Assembly (NCBI RefSeq): GCF_030272705.1 | Contig: NZ_JARFYM010000003.1 | Location: forward strand, 62,001-126,000 | Direction of reading: 5' to 3' | DNA length: 64,000 bases | Source: Rhizobium mayense | Lineage (GTDB): Bacteria > Pseudomonadota > Alphaproteobacteria > Rhizobiales > Rhizobiaceae | Part shown: positions 25,683-35,156 of the stretch, piece after piece | Layout: each line of letters begins with the position of its first letter | How positions within the stretch are numbered: the first letter of the stretch is position 1 | Notes under the pieces: model-generated | Database searches by the model: none | Seen by the model: only the letters and a program-made list of their open reading frames with translations | What the model was told of the DNA's origin: nothing | Translations under genes and position numbers: made by a program

Positions 25683-26639
25683 TTGTCCGCGCATGCCCAT
25701 GGCATTGACGTTATTCCTGATATTCACGCTGATATCGATCGCCTCACTCGAACACTTGCCTATCTTGGGTATCAGGAAAAAGAACAAGCTTGGACCCATC
25801 CCGAAGGGCGTATCGCTGCTTTCCTCGGCGACTTCATCGACATGGGAACACAGAACGCCGCAGTCATTTCCTTGGTCCGTGCTATGCAACAACGTGGCAA
25901 CGCCGTGGCGATCATGGGCAATCACGAACTGAACGCCCTACTTTACCACGAGCCCGGCGCAAACTCCGATGGGACGAATGACGGGTACATGCGGGCGCAC
26001 AACGACAAGAACACCCTCCAGCACCAAACGTTCCTAGAGGAATTTCCACTGGGTCATCCGCGGACACGGGATGTTCTTGACTGGTTTCTGACACTCCCCG
26101 TGTTCCTGGACTTTCCGGGATTGAGACTGATCCATGCCTGTTGGGATAGCATGCACACCGAAACAATTCGGGAGAGAAATCCAGACGGGCGATTACGGCG
26201 ATCCGATCTGCGGGAACTGGCATTCGAAGATCAGGCGACGCCATTTGCGAAAGCCGTGCTGACGGTCTTGAAGGGACCAGAGGCGGAACTGCCCTCTCCG
26301 TACAGCTTCTTCGATACTAAAGGGCACCGGCGAAGCGCTGTGCGCCTGAATTGGTGGCAACCCAGTGCAGGAACATGGCGCGCGGCGGCGCTTTCGGTTC
26401 CGAGCCCAAGCGACCTCCCCGATACACCCGTGACAGATGTCATGAAGATCAACTTCTATGAAGCTGACCAAAAGCCCGTCTTTTTCGGGCACTACAAGCG
26501 CCTCGGGCAACCAGTGCTGGACACGTCAAACGCGCTGTGCCTTGACTACCAGCATCAGCCCAGCGCTTATCGTTGGGATGGCGAGACCGAGTTAAGCGGC
26601 GAAAGACTGATCTCAATCCCGATGCCTCGTAGCGGCTGA
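25683..26639 (+). CDS. Metallophosphoesterase (Ser/Thr protein phosphatase-like)
   Basis: The 318-aa protein has the calcineurin-like signature: IPDIHADIDRL (D-x-H), FLGDFIDMG (GD-x-x-D), IMGNHELNA (GNHE), a later His in LIHACWDSM and GHYKR near the C terminus. Such enzymes use two metals to hydrolyse phosphomonoesters or cyclic nucleotides; related phage enzymes act as protein phosphatases. The TTG start at 25683 is chosen because GGAGG lies 6 bases upstream and the fold begins immediately after. It stands alone before the RM locus. A role in phage defence or signalling is possible but not shown. Confidence 0.8.
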   Translation: MSAHAHGIDVIPDIHADIDRLTRTLAYLGYQEKEQAWTHPEGRIAAFLGDFIDMGTQNAAVISLVRAMQQRGNAVAIMGNHELNALLYHEPGANSDGTNDGYMRAHNDKNTLQHQTFLEEFPLGHPRTRDVLDWFLTLPVFLDFPGLRLIHACWDSMHTETIRERNPDGRLRRSDLRELAFEDQATPFAKAVLTVLKGPEAELPSPYSFFDTKGHRRSAVRLNWWQPSAGTWRAAALSVPSPSDLPDTPVTDVMKINFYEADQKPVFFGHYKRLGQPVLDTSNALCLDYQHQPSAYRWDGETELSGERLISIPMPRSG

Positions 26640-27211
26640 CGGGTTGTCATTCTTGCCCTCCGATGGGCGCATGCACCACGCAATCACTGTCCGTCAAGTT
26701 CGGCGTGCATGCCCTCAAAGCTTTAGTAGATGCGCTGGAGCTCGTCTCGCTTGCCGTCAAGCAATATCTGGCGCACCCAGTCGAACGTATTGTCCGGCGG
26801 CTATCGTTTCCCACCATGCAACCAGAAAACCCAAGTGCAGCGCGGCGCGCATCCACGTGCGCTGTGTACTTGCTAGACATCGAATTGAAGCCCTGAGCGC
26901 GCCGTTTTGCGTCGATGACTTCGTCATGGATGAAATCATACTCCTCGGGGAAAAGACGTATGTGCATCTGCCGCACAACGCGGAAAGGACGCAAGTAGCG
27001 TGGAGGACGTTGTCGCGTTGAACTGCTACACATCCCGTTATGGCAATCTACCCCGCCAGAATCTGCCCACCCGGATAAATGACTTCGTAATGAATTTTGG
27101 TAAACCTGTTGATGCAACCAGAATGTTAGGTTTTGCAAGGTCTCTAGTCGCAATCGTCTTTGATGTTATGGTTGCACAGTTTTTATTTCGATTTGCTTCA
27201 TGGTCAGCTAA
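26640..27211. other. About 0.57 kb before the RM locus, no supported gene
   Basis: Reading frames on both strands are broken and not convincing. The AT-richer last 200 bases probably hold the promoter for hsdR. A minus-strand frame beginning MCGRC was considered and rejected. Confidence 0.35.
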
Positions 27212-28456
27212 ATGACGTCCTTGAATTTTGATCATCTCCAGGAAATTAGTCCTGAGCTTTATCGGCTAGGTATCTTGGCCGAGCGATTCTTCGCAGAAGA
27301 CGCCAACACATCGCTGATCAAGAGCCGACAGTTCGGCGAATACATGATCAAGGAAATCGCGGCTTTATCCGGCGTTTATGACGCATCGAGCCGCGAGACG
27401 ACAAATGATCTCCTTCGTCGCCTGACGACACAGCAGGTGCTGCCTCGTGATGTCGCAGACATCTTCCACGCAATCCGAAAAGTCGGCAACGAGGCAACCC
27501 ACGAATTCGTAGGCTCTCCCGGAGAAGCTCTCTCGGCTCTCAAATTCTGCCGGGCGCTCGGCGTCTGGTATCGCCGCACCTTTGCGCGAGATCCGAACTT
27601 CAAGCCGGGCCCCTTCGTGCCGCCAAAGTCGTCTCAGGAGATCGACAAGGCGACACAAATAGAACTGGATGCGTTACGCAAGCAGGTTCAGCAGGCCGAA
27701 ACTGAACTTGCCGCTGCCCATGCATCCGCGGATGAATTTGAAAAGGCCCGCGCCGCGGCCGAGGAGCTTGCCCGACAGGCTGCCGAAGAGAGTGCGGTTT
27801 GGGAACAGACCGCCGTTGAGCTGGAGGCCAACCAAGCCGAACTGGGTCGCAAGCTCGCCGAACTGCAGCAACAGGCGCAGGCGCAGTCCCAGCAGGCACA
27901 GATAGAGTTGAAGCAGGCTGGCCAGCAGGCTGCAACTCGCTTGGAACTGGACGAACGCCAAACGCGGCGCCTCATCGACGTCCAGCTCGTTAACGCGGGC
28001 TGGGAGGCCGACAGCGACGTCCTCGTTTATCAGAAAGGTGCGCGACCGGAAGAAGGTCGTAGCATGGCCATTGCCGAATGGCCGTCGAAAGGCGGGCGCG
28101 CGGACTATGCTCTCTTTGTCGGGCTGATCTGTGTCGGCATCATCGAAGCGAAACGTGAGAGCGTCGATGTGCCTTCGACCTTGCGTCAGGCGGAGCGCTA
28201 CGCTCGAACAATTGAACTCTCGACCGAGGAGCGGCATCCGCACGGCCCCTGGAAGCAGGGCCTCGAAGAACCTTTCATTGTACCGTTCGTGTTCGCCACC
28301 AATGGCAGGCCATACGTCCGGCAATGGCAGACGAAGTCGGGAATCTGGTTTTGCGACCTTCGTCATGACACCAATCATCCGAGACCGTTGACGGCATGGT
28401 TTTCGCCGGGCGACCTGCTTGACATCCTCAAGACGGATCTCGGCGCCGCTGCCTAG
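27212..28456 (+). pseudogene. hsdR: Type I restriction enzyme HsdR, N-terminal part, ends at an in-frame TAG
   Basis: The 414-residue part contains a DUF4145-like N-terminal helical domain (about 5-115), a long Gln/Ala/Glu coiled coil (about 145-245) and the PD-(D/E)xK nuclease: GGRADYALF (Asp298), VGIIEAKRE (Glu312, Lys314) and QAERY (326-330). The frame stops at TAG 28454-28456. The next gene continues in the same frame with the helicase, and together they make about 1137 residues, the usual size of an EcoEI-type HsdR. So one nonsense codon separates nuclease from motor. The motor is needed for cleavage, hence restriction is probably lost unless the stop is read through or the halves reassemble. 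Confidence 0.85.
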
Positions 28457-28489
28457 GGACTCGCGGAGGAAAGCTTTGGCAAGGGCAGA

Positions 28490-30625
28490 ATGCGCCCCTA
28501 TCAGGAGGAGGCGATCGCGGCCGTCGAGGATGCGATCGTTGCCGGCCGCCGCGAAATCTTGATTTCCATGGCCACCGGGACGGGCAAGACGCGCACCAGC
28601 ATTGCGCTGATGTACCGGCTGCTGAAACACAAGCGCTTCCGTCGAATCCTGTTTCTCGTCGACCGCAAAGCTCTCGGTCAGCAGACCAGCGATGCTCTGG
28701 AAACGACAGAGATCGAGGGAATGCTGAATTTTGCCCAGATCTACAAAGTCGCAGGACTTGAAAAGAAGGTGCCGGAGGCCGAGGACCAGGTTCAGGTCGC
28801 GACCGTCCAGTCGCTGATAGCGCGCGTTCTCAATGAGCCAGATCCCGCCAAGCGCCCGACGCCGGGCACCTTTGACTGTATCATCGTCGATGAAGCACAT
28901 CGCGGCTACACACTCGATGCCGAACTTCGGGAAAGCGATATCGGCTTCCGGAACCTGGACGACTACCAGTCGGCCTACCGTCAGATCCTCGATTATTTCG
29001 ATGCGGTAACGGTGGCGCTGACGGCGACGCCGGCTCTCCATACTCGCGAGATCTTCGGTCACCCGGTCTTCCACTATGGCTATCGCCAAGCGGTCGTCGA
29101 AGGCTATCTCAACGATCACCTCCCGCCCAAGCGCATTACAACGGCGCTTTCGGAGGCGGGAATTCACTTCGAAGGCGGCGAGGAAGTCGAGATTGTTGAC
29201 ACCAAGACTGGACAGATTGACCTTTTCGAACTCCCGGACGATGTGCCCCTCGACTACGACGTCGCCGATTTCAACAAGCGCGTCTATTCGGAAGCCTTCA
29301 ACCGCATGGTCTGCCGCGCGATTGCCTCAGAGATCCCACCAGGCAAGCCGGGCAAGACCCTGATCTTCGCAGCTCGGGATGCACATGCTGATGACATCGT
29401 GCGCCTGCTGGTCGAAGAACTCGAAGATGAGCACGGCAAGCAGGCGGTACCGCATGGCATGGTGATGAAGATCACCGGCAATGTTGACAAGGCTGACGAC
29501 TTGATCCTGAAGTTCAAGAACGATCCATATCCAAAATACGTAGTCACCGTCGATCTGCTGACGACCGGCGTTGACGTGCCGACCATCTGCAACTTGGTCT
29601 TCGTGCGCAGGGTGAAAAGCCGAATCCTTTATGACCAGATGATCGGCCGGGCCACACGTCTTTGCCCGGAGATCGGCAAGGAGTATTTCCGCATCTTCGA
29701 CGCGGTCGATCTTTATGCCGAACTGCAGGAGATGACGGATATGCGGCCAGTCGTCGTCAAGCCGGACGTCTCCCTTGGCCAACTCGTGGTCGATCTCGAA
29801 AACGCCGGCGCGGATGACGACAAGAACTGGGTTGCAGGCCAGGTCATCGTCCGGATGCGGGCGCTGGCTAAGCGCATGGACGAGGAAACTCGTGAAAGCT
29901 TCGTGCGGCAAACGGGCGAGACGCCCGAAGCCGCGATGCAGCGCCTTTCCACACAGTCGGGTGCCGAGCTAGGGGCGTGGCTCAAGGCCCATCCTCGCGC
30001 CGTCGAACTACTGGAGCGCCGTCCCGTGGGCGGTGGTCGCAACGGTGACGGTGTGGTGGTTTCGAACCATGAAGACGAGTTGCTGCGCATAGAGGAGATC
30101 TTTGGCAAGAATACCACGCCGGAGGATTACATTACCGGTTTCGAGCGCTTTGTGCGCGAAAACATGAACAAGGTCCCTGCGCTGATTGCCGTCACCCAGC
30201 GGCCCCGGGATCTGACCCGTAAGGAGTTGTCGGAACTCGCCGGCCTTCTTGACGAGAAGAACTATTCCGAATCAATGCTGCGCGCTGCTTACGGCAAGGC
30301 CCGCAACGCCGATATCGCCGCCCATATCATCGGCTTTGTCCGCCAGGCGGCAATCGGTGATCCGCTCGTCCCCTATGCTACGCGCGTCGAAACTGCGATC
30401 CTGAAGATCGAGCAATCAAGGTCGTGGACGCCAAAGCAGAAGGATTGGCTGCGCCGCATCGGCCGCGCCCTGAAGGATAAGCCCGTTGCCGATCCGACAC
30501 TGCTGGACCAGGGTGTCTTTGCGGACCGCGGTGGCTTCAGACGCATATCCCAGGAATTCGACGGTGAGTTGGACAATGTCCTTCACGCCTTCAACGAGGC
30601 AATCTGGGAAACCCCGGCCGCCTGA
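28490..30625 (+). pseudogene. hsdR: Type I restriction enzyme HsdR, helicase and C-terminal part
   Basis: The 711-residue remainder has superfamily 2 motor motifs: RPYQEEAI (Q-tip), SMATGTGKT (Walker A, 27-34), VDEAH (133-137), LTATPA (177-182), LLTTGVDVP and the motif VI region QMIGRATRL. An EcoEI-type C-terminal helical domain follows. It pumps DNA in intact enzymes. Twelve codons after the TAG (GLAEESFGKGRM) are in frame with it. An AAGGG about 5 bases before ATG 28490 might allow separate translation. Apart from the stop, no damage is visible, which argues for a recent mutation or a tolerated split. Confidence 0.85.
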
Positions 30626-30690
30626 GTTGACCCTGCCCGAACGTCCGCTACAAACGCTCACACCGATCACTGATCCGAAAGAATGCCATC

Positions 30691-32226
30691 ATGAATGCCA
30701 ATGCCATCGTCCAGAAACTCTGGCGTCTCTGCACCGTTCTGCGCAAGGACGGCATTACTTACCAGCAATATGTGACCGAGCTGACCTACCTGCTGTTCCT
30801 GAAGATGATGGCAGAGCGCGACCGCGAGACGGGCAGCCTGCCGAAGACGATGCGCTGGACGGACCTCGTTCAGGTCAATGGCCTCGCCAAACTTGAACAT
30901 TATCGGCACATGCTGGTCACACTGGGCGCGACCAGCACTCGGCTCGGCAAGGAGGATGCGCTCGTCCTGCCGCCGGGCGAGAACGCGTCCGGGGATGATC
31001 GCAAGCGCTATGCCGATGCCCGTCCGCTTCCTGATATGGTGCAAGAGATCTTCGACAACGCCTCGACCTTCATTCGCGAGCCGCAGAACCTCTCGACGCT
31101 GGTGACCGCCATCGACGAACTAGACTGGTTCTCCGAGGAGCGCGACCAGTTCGGCGATCTATACGAAGGCCTGCTGCAGAAGAATGCGGAAGAAACCAAG
31201 CGCGGTGCCGGGCAGTATTTCACCCCGCGCGTGCTGATCGAACTTCTGGTACGGCTCATGCAGCCGCAGCCCGGCGAGGTAATCCAGGATCCGGCAGCCG
31301 GAACCGGCGGTTTCCTCATCGCCGCCGACCGCTACATGCGCGCACGCACCGACAACTATTTCGAGCTTGGCGAAAAGCAGCAGGCGTTCCAGAAGCGAAA
31401 TGCCATTCATGGCATGGAAAACGTGCCGGGCACGCTGCGCCTGCTGCTGATGAACCTCTACCTGCACAATATCGACAGCGAGCATGTCGATCTCGGTGAC
31501 ACGCTCTCCGACAAGGGGACCGCGCTCGGCAAGGCCAACCTAATCCTCACCAACCCGCCCTTCGGCCCGGCAGGCGGCGCGCCGACACGGCAGGATCTCT
31601 CGGTCACCGCCAACGTCTCCTCCTACCAGCTTCCCTTCGTCGAGCATTGTATCCGAGCGCTCAAGCCCGGTGGCCGTGCCGCCATCGTCGTGCCAGACAA
31701 TGTCCTTTTCGAGGATGGGCGTGGCAAGGCTCTGCGCCAGATGATGATGGACTGGTGCGACTTGCACACCATCCTGCGTCTGCCGACCGGCATCTTTTAT
31801 GCGCAAGGCGTGAAGACCAATGTCATCTTCCTCACGCGCGGCAAGACCGAGACCGGGAACACGAAGGCAGTCTGGATCTATGACCTGCGCGCCCAGATGC
31901 CTAAATTCGGAAAGACCACGCCGCTGGCCGGGACCCATTTCGAAGGCTTCGAGAAGGCCTTTGGTAAAGATCCCGATGGCGCCGAGCGCGGCCCGGACGA
32001 AGGCGCGGCCGGCCGCTGGCGCAGGTTCACCCGTGAAGACATCGCCGCGCGCAGCGACAATCTCGACATTGCCTGGCTGCGTGAGGCGGAAGAAGAAGCG
32101 GAAGAAGGCCTGACCGAACCCGAAGACATTGCCGCCGCCATTCTCGGCCACCTGCAGGCGGCCACGCTGGAAATCGAGGCGCTGATGGTGGAGCTTGGCG
32201 ACGAGCTTCCGGAGGCGGCGGAATGA
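30691..32226 (+). CDS. hsdM: Type I DNA methyltransferase subunit HsdM
   Basis: The 511-aa protein has the HsdM N-terminal helical domain (about 5-140), the GQYFTPR motif (174-180), SAM-binding motif I DPAAGTGGF (200-208) and catalytic NPPF (288-291) for adenine N6-methylation. With HsdS it forms the M2S methylase that marks the host site. It lies 65 bases after hsdR, and its TGA overlaps the hsdS ATG. It appears intact, so methylation can persist even if restriction is lost. Confidence 0.95.
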   Translation: MNANAIVQKLWRLCTVLRKDGITYQQYVTELTYLLFLKMMAERDRETGSLPKTMRWTDLVQVNGLAKLEHYRHMLVTLGATSTRLGKEDALVLPPGENASGDDRKRYADARPLPDMVQEIFDNASTFIREPQNLSTLVTAIDELDWFSEERDQFGDLYEGLLQKNAEETKRGAGQYFTPRVLIELLVRLMQPQPGEVIQDPAAGTGGFLIAADRYMRARTDNYFELGEKQQAFQKRNAIHGMENVPGTLRLLLMNLYLHNIDSEHVDLGDTLSDKGTALGKANLILTNPPFGPAGGAPTRQDLSVTANVSSYQLPFVEHCIRALKPGGRAAIVVPDNVLFEDGRGKALRQMMMDWCDLHTILRLPTGIFYAQGVKTNVIFLTRGKTETGNTKAVWIYDLRAQMPKFGKTTPLAGTHFEGFEKAFGKDPDGAERGPDEGAAGRWRRFTREDIAARSDNLDIAWLREAEEEAEEGLTEPEDIAAAILGHLQAATLEIEALMVELGDELPEAAE

Positions 32227-33575
32227 GTCCTGGACCTCGCTGGTCGGTTCCAGAAAGTTGGAGTTGGACCTCGATCGAAGATATCGCAAACGTGACAGGC
32301 GGGGGAACGCCGCCTGCGAATGATCCGAGTAACTTCGCGGACGAGGGAGGAATTCCTTGGATTACTCCGGCGGATCTCACCGGCTACGAAAACACCTATA
32401 TAAGACGTGGCCGCCGGAACTTGTCCGAACGGGGCTATAAGAACTCTGCAGCAAAGCTACTACCTTCCGGTGCGGTGCTTTTCACATCCCGCGCGCCCAT
32501 AGGTTATTGCGCAATTGCCGCAAATCCAATTGCGACGAATCAGGGCTTCAAAAGCCTCACATTGTTCGGAGGCCTCTCCGGGGAGTTCGCTCGACATTAT
32601 TTGAAATGGTCGAAACCATTTCTCGAGTCTCTTGCTAGTGGAACAACTTTCCTTGAGCTTTCTGGCTCCAAATTACAGCAGGTTCCATTTCCCCTTCCAC
32701 CCTTGGCCGAGCAAAAGCGCATCGTGGCCAAGCTGGATGCGCTGAACGCGAAATCCGCCCGCGCTCGCACCGAACTCGCCCGCATCGAAACCCTCGTCTC
32801 CCGCTACAAGCAGGCCGTGCTCAGCAAGGCGTTCAGCGGGGAGCTGACGGTGTTGAACCGGTCCAGCTGGCCGTCGTCCACCCTCGGCGAACTTGCATTT
32901 GACGTCCGATACGGCACCGCAGAGAAATGTACATATGCGCCCGAACAGACGCCCGTCCTGCGAATCCCAAATGTGGCCAACGGCCGGATCGATCTTTCAG
33001 ATCTGAAGCATGCCTCATTCAATGAAAAGGAGCTGAAGAAGCTTGCCCTTGCCCAGGGAGACCTGCTCGTCATTCGCTCCAACGGTAGCGTTGACCTAGT
33101 TGGGCGTTCCGCTGTTGTAGAGTCGACCGCTGCTGGCATGCTCTTTGCGGGATATCTCATCCGCATAAGACTTGATCTGAAGAGAGCATCTCCGTTCTTC
33201 ATCCAGTATTGGATGCAGTCGGCTGAGGTCAGGCGGACGATTGAAGACGCAGCAAAATCCACCAGTGGCGTCAATAACGTCAACAGCCAGCAACTTCAGG
33301 CGTTGAAAGTCTCGCTGCCACCTCTCCCTGAACAAAACGAAATCGTCCGCTGTATCGAATCCGCCTTCGCTAAGATCGACCGGTTGGAAGCAGAGGCCAA
33401 GCGCGCATTGGAACTGGTAGGCAAATTAGACGAAGCGATCCTAGCCAAGGCCTTCCGCGGCGAACTGGTACCGCAGGACCCGAATGAAGAACCAGCGAGC
33501 GTACTTCTTGAGCGCATCCGCACCGAACGTGGAGCCGCACCGAAGCCGAAACGTGGACGGAAGGCGGCATCCTGA
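32223..33575 (+). CDS. hsdS: Type I specificity subunit HsdS
   Basis: The 450-aa protein has two target recognition domains and two conserved helical spacers. TRD1 covers about 1-155 (WTSIEDIANVTGGGTP...). Spacer 1 begins PPLAEQKRIVAKLDALNAK and ends AVLSKAFSGELT. TRD2 is about 210-365. Spacer 2 begins PPLPEQNEIVRCIESAFAK and ends with a basic tail (PKPKRGRKAAS). It sets the bipartite target site. The repeated KAF-GEL ends of both spacers show the usual two-fold symmetry. The ATG overlaps the hsdM stop (ATGA). Confidence 0.94.
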   Translation: MSPGPRWSVPESWSWTSIEDIANVTGGGTPPANDPSNFADEGGIPWITPADLTGYENTYIRRGRRNLSERGYKNSAAKLLPSGAVLFTSRAPIGYCAIAANPIATNQGFKSLTLFGGLSGEFARHYLKWSKPFLESLASGTTFLELSGSKLQQVPFPLPPLAEQKRIVAKLDALNAKSARARTELARIETLVSRYKQAVLSKAFSGELTVLNRSSWPSSTLGELAFDVRYGTAEKCTYAPEQTPVLRIPNVANGRIDLSDLKHASFNEKELKKLALAQGDLLVIRSNGSVDLVGRSAVVESTAAGMLFAGYLIRIRLDLKRASPFFIQYWMQSAEVRRTIEDAAKSTSGVNNVNSQQLQALKVSLPPLPEQNEIVRCIESAFAKIDRLEAEAKRALELVGKLDEAILAKAFRGELVPQDPNEEPASVLLERIRTERGAAPKPKRGRKAAS

Positions 33576-33998
33576 CAACATCGTCGCAATTCCCGACCGT
33601 CAGGCTCTGATGCTCCCGTTCCGCGGCCCGCTGTCGAAGGTAAGTCCCGAGTGCCTGATGTGTCAGACAAAATTGCAAATCAGTTCGGCCTGTCCGATGC
33701 GAAACGCTAAGAATTGCTACCGAGCGGCCGGTGAGCGCCCGCCGTACAATCGTTTCAACTGGGAAAATTCATATGTCCAAAACGCGTATGACCGACAGTC
33801 TGGAACGAGACAGCTTCGTGGCGAGCGAGACAGGCCGCAATCTCCTGTAGATCAGCGCGGCCACACCGCCAATGGCTGCCGTGAATTAGCGAAAAGTCCG
33901 GGCTCAGCGACAGGATGGTGAAGTGCCGCCGCATACAGCTCGGACGCGAAAAGCCAGGGTTAGACCGAGGTTTTATTGCACGGAGAAATGCCTTGGCT
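33576..33998. other. About 0.4 kb after hsdS, no supported gene
   Basis: No protein-like frame, RNA or clear terminator could be recognised between hsdS and the convergent small gene. Confidence 0.35.
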
Positions 33999-34211
33999 TC
34001 ATGACTTGATGCCCACATTGTCTATGTACCAGTCGCCGCGCCTCTGAAACTCTTCATCGGATACTTCTTCCAATGTATCTGCGTCGTAAGCGATTGCAAT
34101 GACGTTCCAATCTCTTGTCTCGGCAGTATAGGTGTTGGTCACCTCGTTATATCTCATTCCTAGGAGTATACCCTTTTCCTCATACTCCTCCTTGGTCATC
34201 AGCCGTTGCAT
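33999..34211 (-). CDS. Small acidic protein between RM and Zorya
   Basis: The 70-aa product MQRLMTKEEYEEKGILLGMR... is acidic, with strands NTYTAETRDWNVIAIAYD and an Asp/Glu-rich end (TLEEVSDEEFQRRGDWYI). Highly acidic small proteins can mimic DNA, but nothing here proves it. AAGGAG lies 7 bases before the ATG, a strong translation signal. Transcribed opposite to the RM and Zorya operons, with the next gene upstream on the same strand. Confidence 0.6.
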   Translation of the reverse strand: MQRLMTKEEYEEKGILLGMRYNEVTNTYTAETRDWNVIAIAYDADTLEEVSDEEFQRRGDWYIDNVGIKS

Positions 34212-34259
34212 CGCGTGACTCCTTAAAGAAACTCCTGTTTGATAAGCAATGCCCTAACT

Positions 34260-34589
34260 CTATTCCCGGGGTGCGTTCCTGATGCGGGCGGCAGCTTCCT
34301 GAAAGGCTTGGGCAATCTCGTCGCGCATCCTGAGACGATCGGTGAACTCCTCCGCCGACTCGTCGTCTTCCGGCTTGTCGAGCAATATGGAGGCGATGAG
34401 GTCCGGCAATGCAGCAAGGCCGCGAATTTCAACGCGGAGCCTGCGGTCGGACCTTCCGCCGGCCATAAGCATAATTCTGTCGCGAACGGCAGAGCCGTCG
34501 TCGACATAGCCCCTGGCTGCATGTGTGCGTCCATCTTTCGAGTAGACGACGTTTCCGACGATCGACACCTTTTTGTCAGCGATATCCAT
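34260..34589 (-). CDS. Hypothetical 109-aa protein between RM and Zorya
   Basis: The product MDIADKKVSIVGNVVYSKDG... has a short beta-rich start with a Gly-Tyr-Val-Asp turn, a basic middle (GGRSDRRLRVEIRG) and an acidic helical C terminus (KPEDDESAEEFTDRLRMRDE). GGGGAG precedes the ATG. It and the 70-aa gene form a minus-strand pair in the middle of the defence island. Not recognised; an accessory or regulatory role is possible. Confidence 0.5.
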   Translation of the reverse strand: MDIADKKVSIVGNVVYSKDGRTHAARGYVDDGSAVRDRIMLMAGGRSDRRLRVEIRGLAALPDLIASILLDKPEDDESAEEFTDRLRMRDEIAQAFQEAAARIRNAPRE

Positions 34590-35156
34590 TTGCTCCCCCG
34601 AAATTAAAACTACAGGGGGAAGTTGTTGAAGCGGACGCCTTTTGTCAACGACGCTCCGCGCCCTGAGGCAGCCACCCTCGATCACCTTACCAACAGTTCT
34701 GGAGGCCCGGTGCACATCTTCACTGGCCGACTACCACGCGGAGAAATGCGCTCTTGTATCCATCAAGATCCGGAACGTCCCCATTATTCCGAAATATCGC
34801 CCGCCGGCTAGCGGCGTGGCATGGCGGTTGCCTCGGTGGACCGAGCGACAAAATCGCCGATCAACTGGGCTTGAGCGACGTCGAGTGGGCTCCATGGCAG
34901 CTTAGCGCAAGCTTGTGTCTAATTTCCGCAAGACTTCGGCCCGACAGTAGTGGCATTTAAGCTTTTGCTGATCCGCAATTGGAGTGGAGAACCTGCATCG
35001 ACTGAGGCAAATATTCTTCGAATTGGAAAGCCAGGAAAATTCGGACCATTGGTTTTTTTGTGGAGTTCCCTTCTTTCAACAATACGCCCCTTGATTGCAG
35101 CGATATCGCTCTACTAGATTTCTGATATTCTACGGGGTTAAGGGGCAAGTTTTATC
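34590..35156. other. Divergent intergenic region upstream of Zorya
   Basis: About 0.57 kb that should contain the zorA promoter and that of the minus-strand pair. An AT-rich stretch with a GCGATATCGC palindrome at about 35098-35107 precedes zorA. No gene is seen; a short plus-strand stretch (SDKIADQLGLSDVEW, about 34845-34895) looks like a gene remnant. Confidence 0.35.

Noticed and set aside
26757..26978. Minus-strand frame beginning MCGRC, resembling the start of SRAP/HMCES peptidases
   Set aside because: Only the first few residues match; no further SRAP motifs (Asn, Glu, His) follow, and the frame overlaps incoherent sequence.
26647..27153. Minus-strand 168-codon open frame before hsdR
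   Set aside because: Amino-acid content is erratic, no ribosome-binding site is seen and no domain is recognisable; kept as non-coding.
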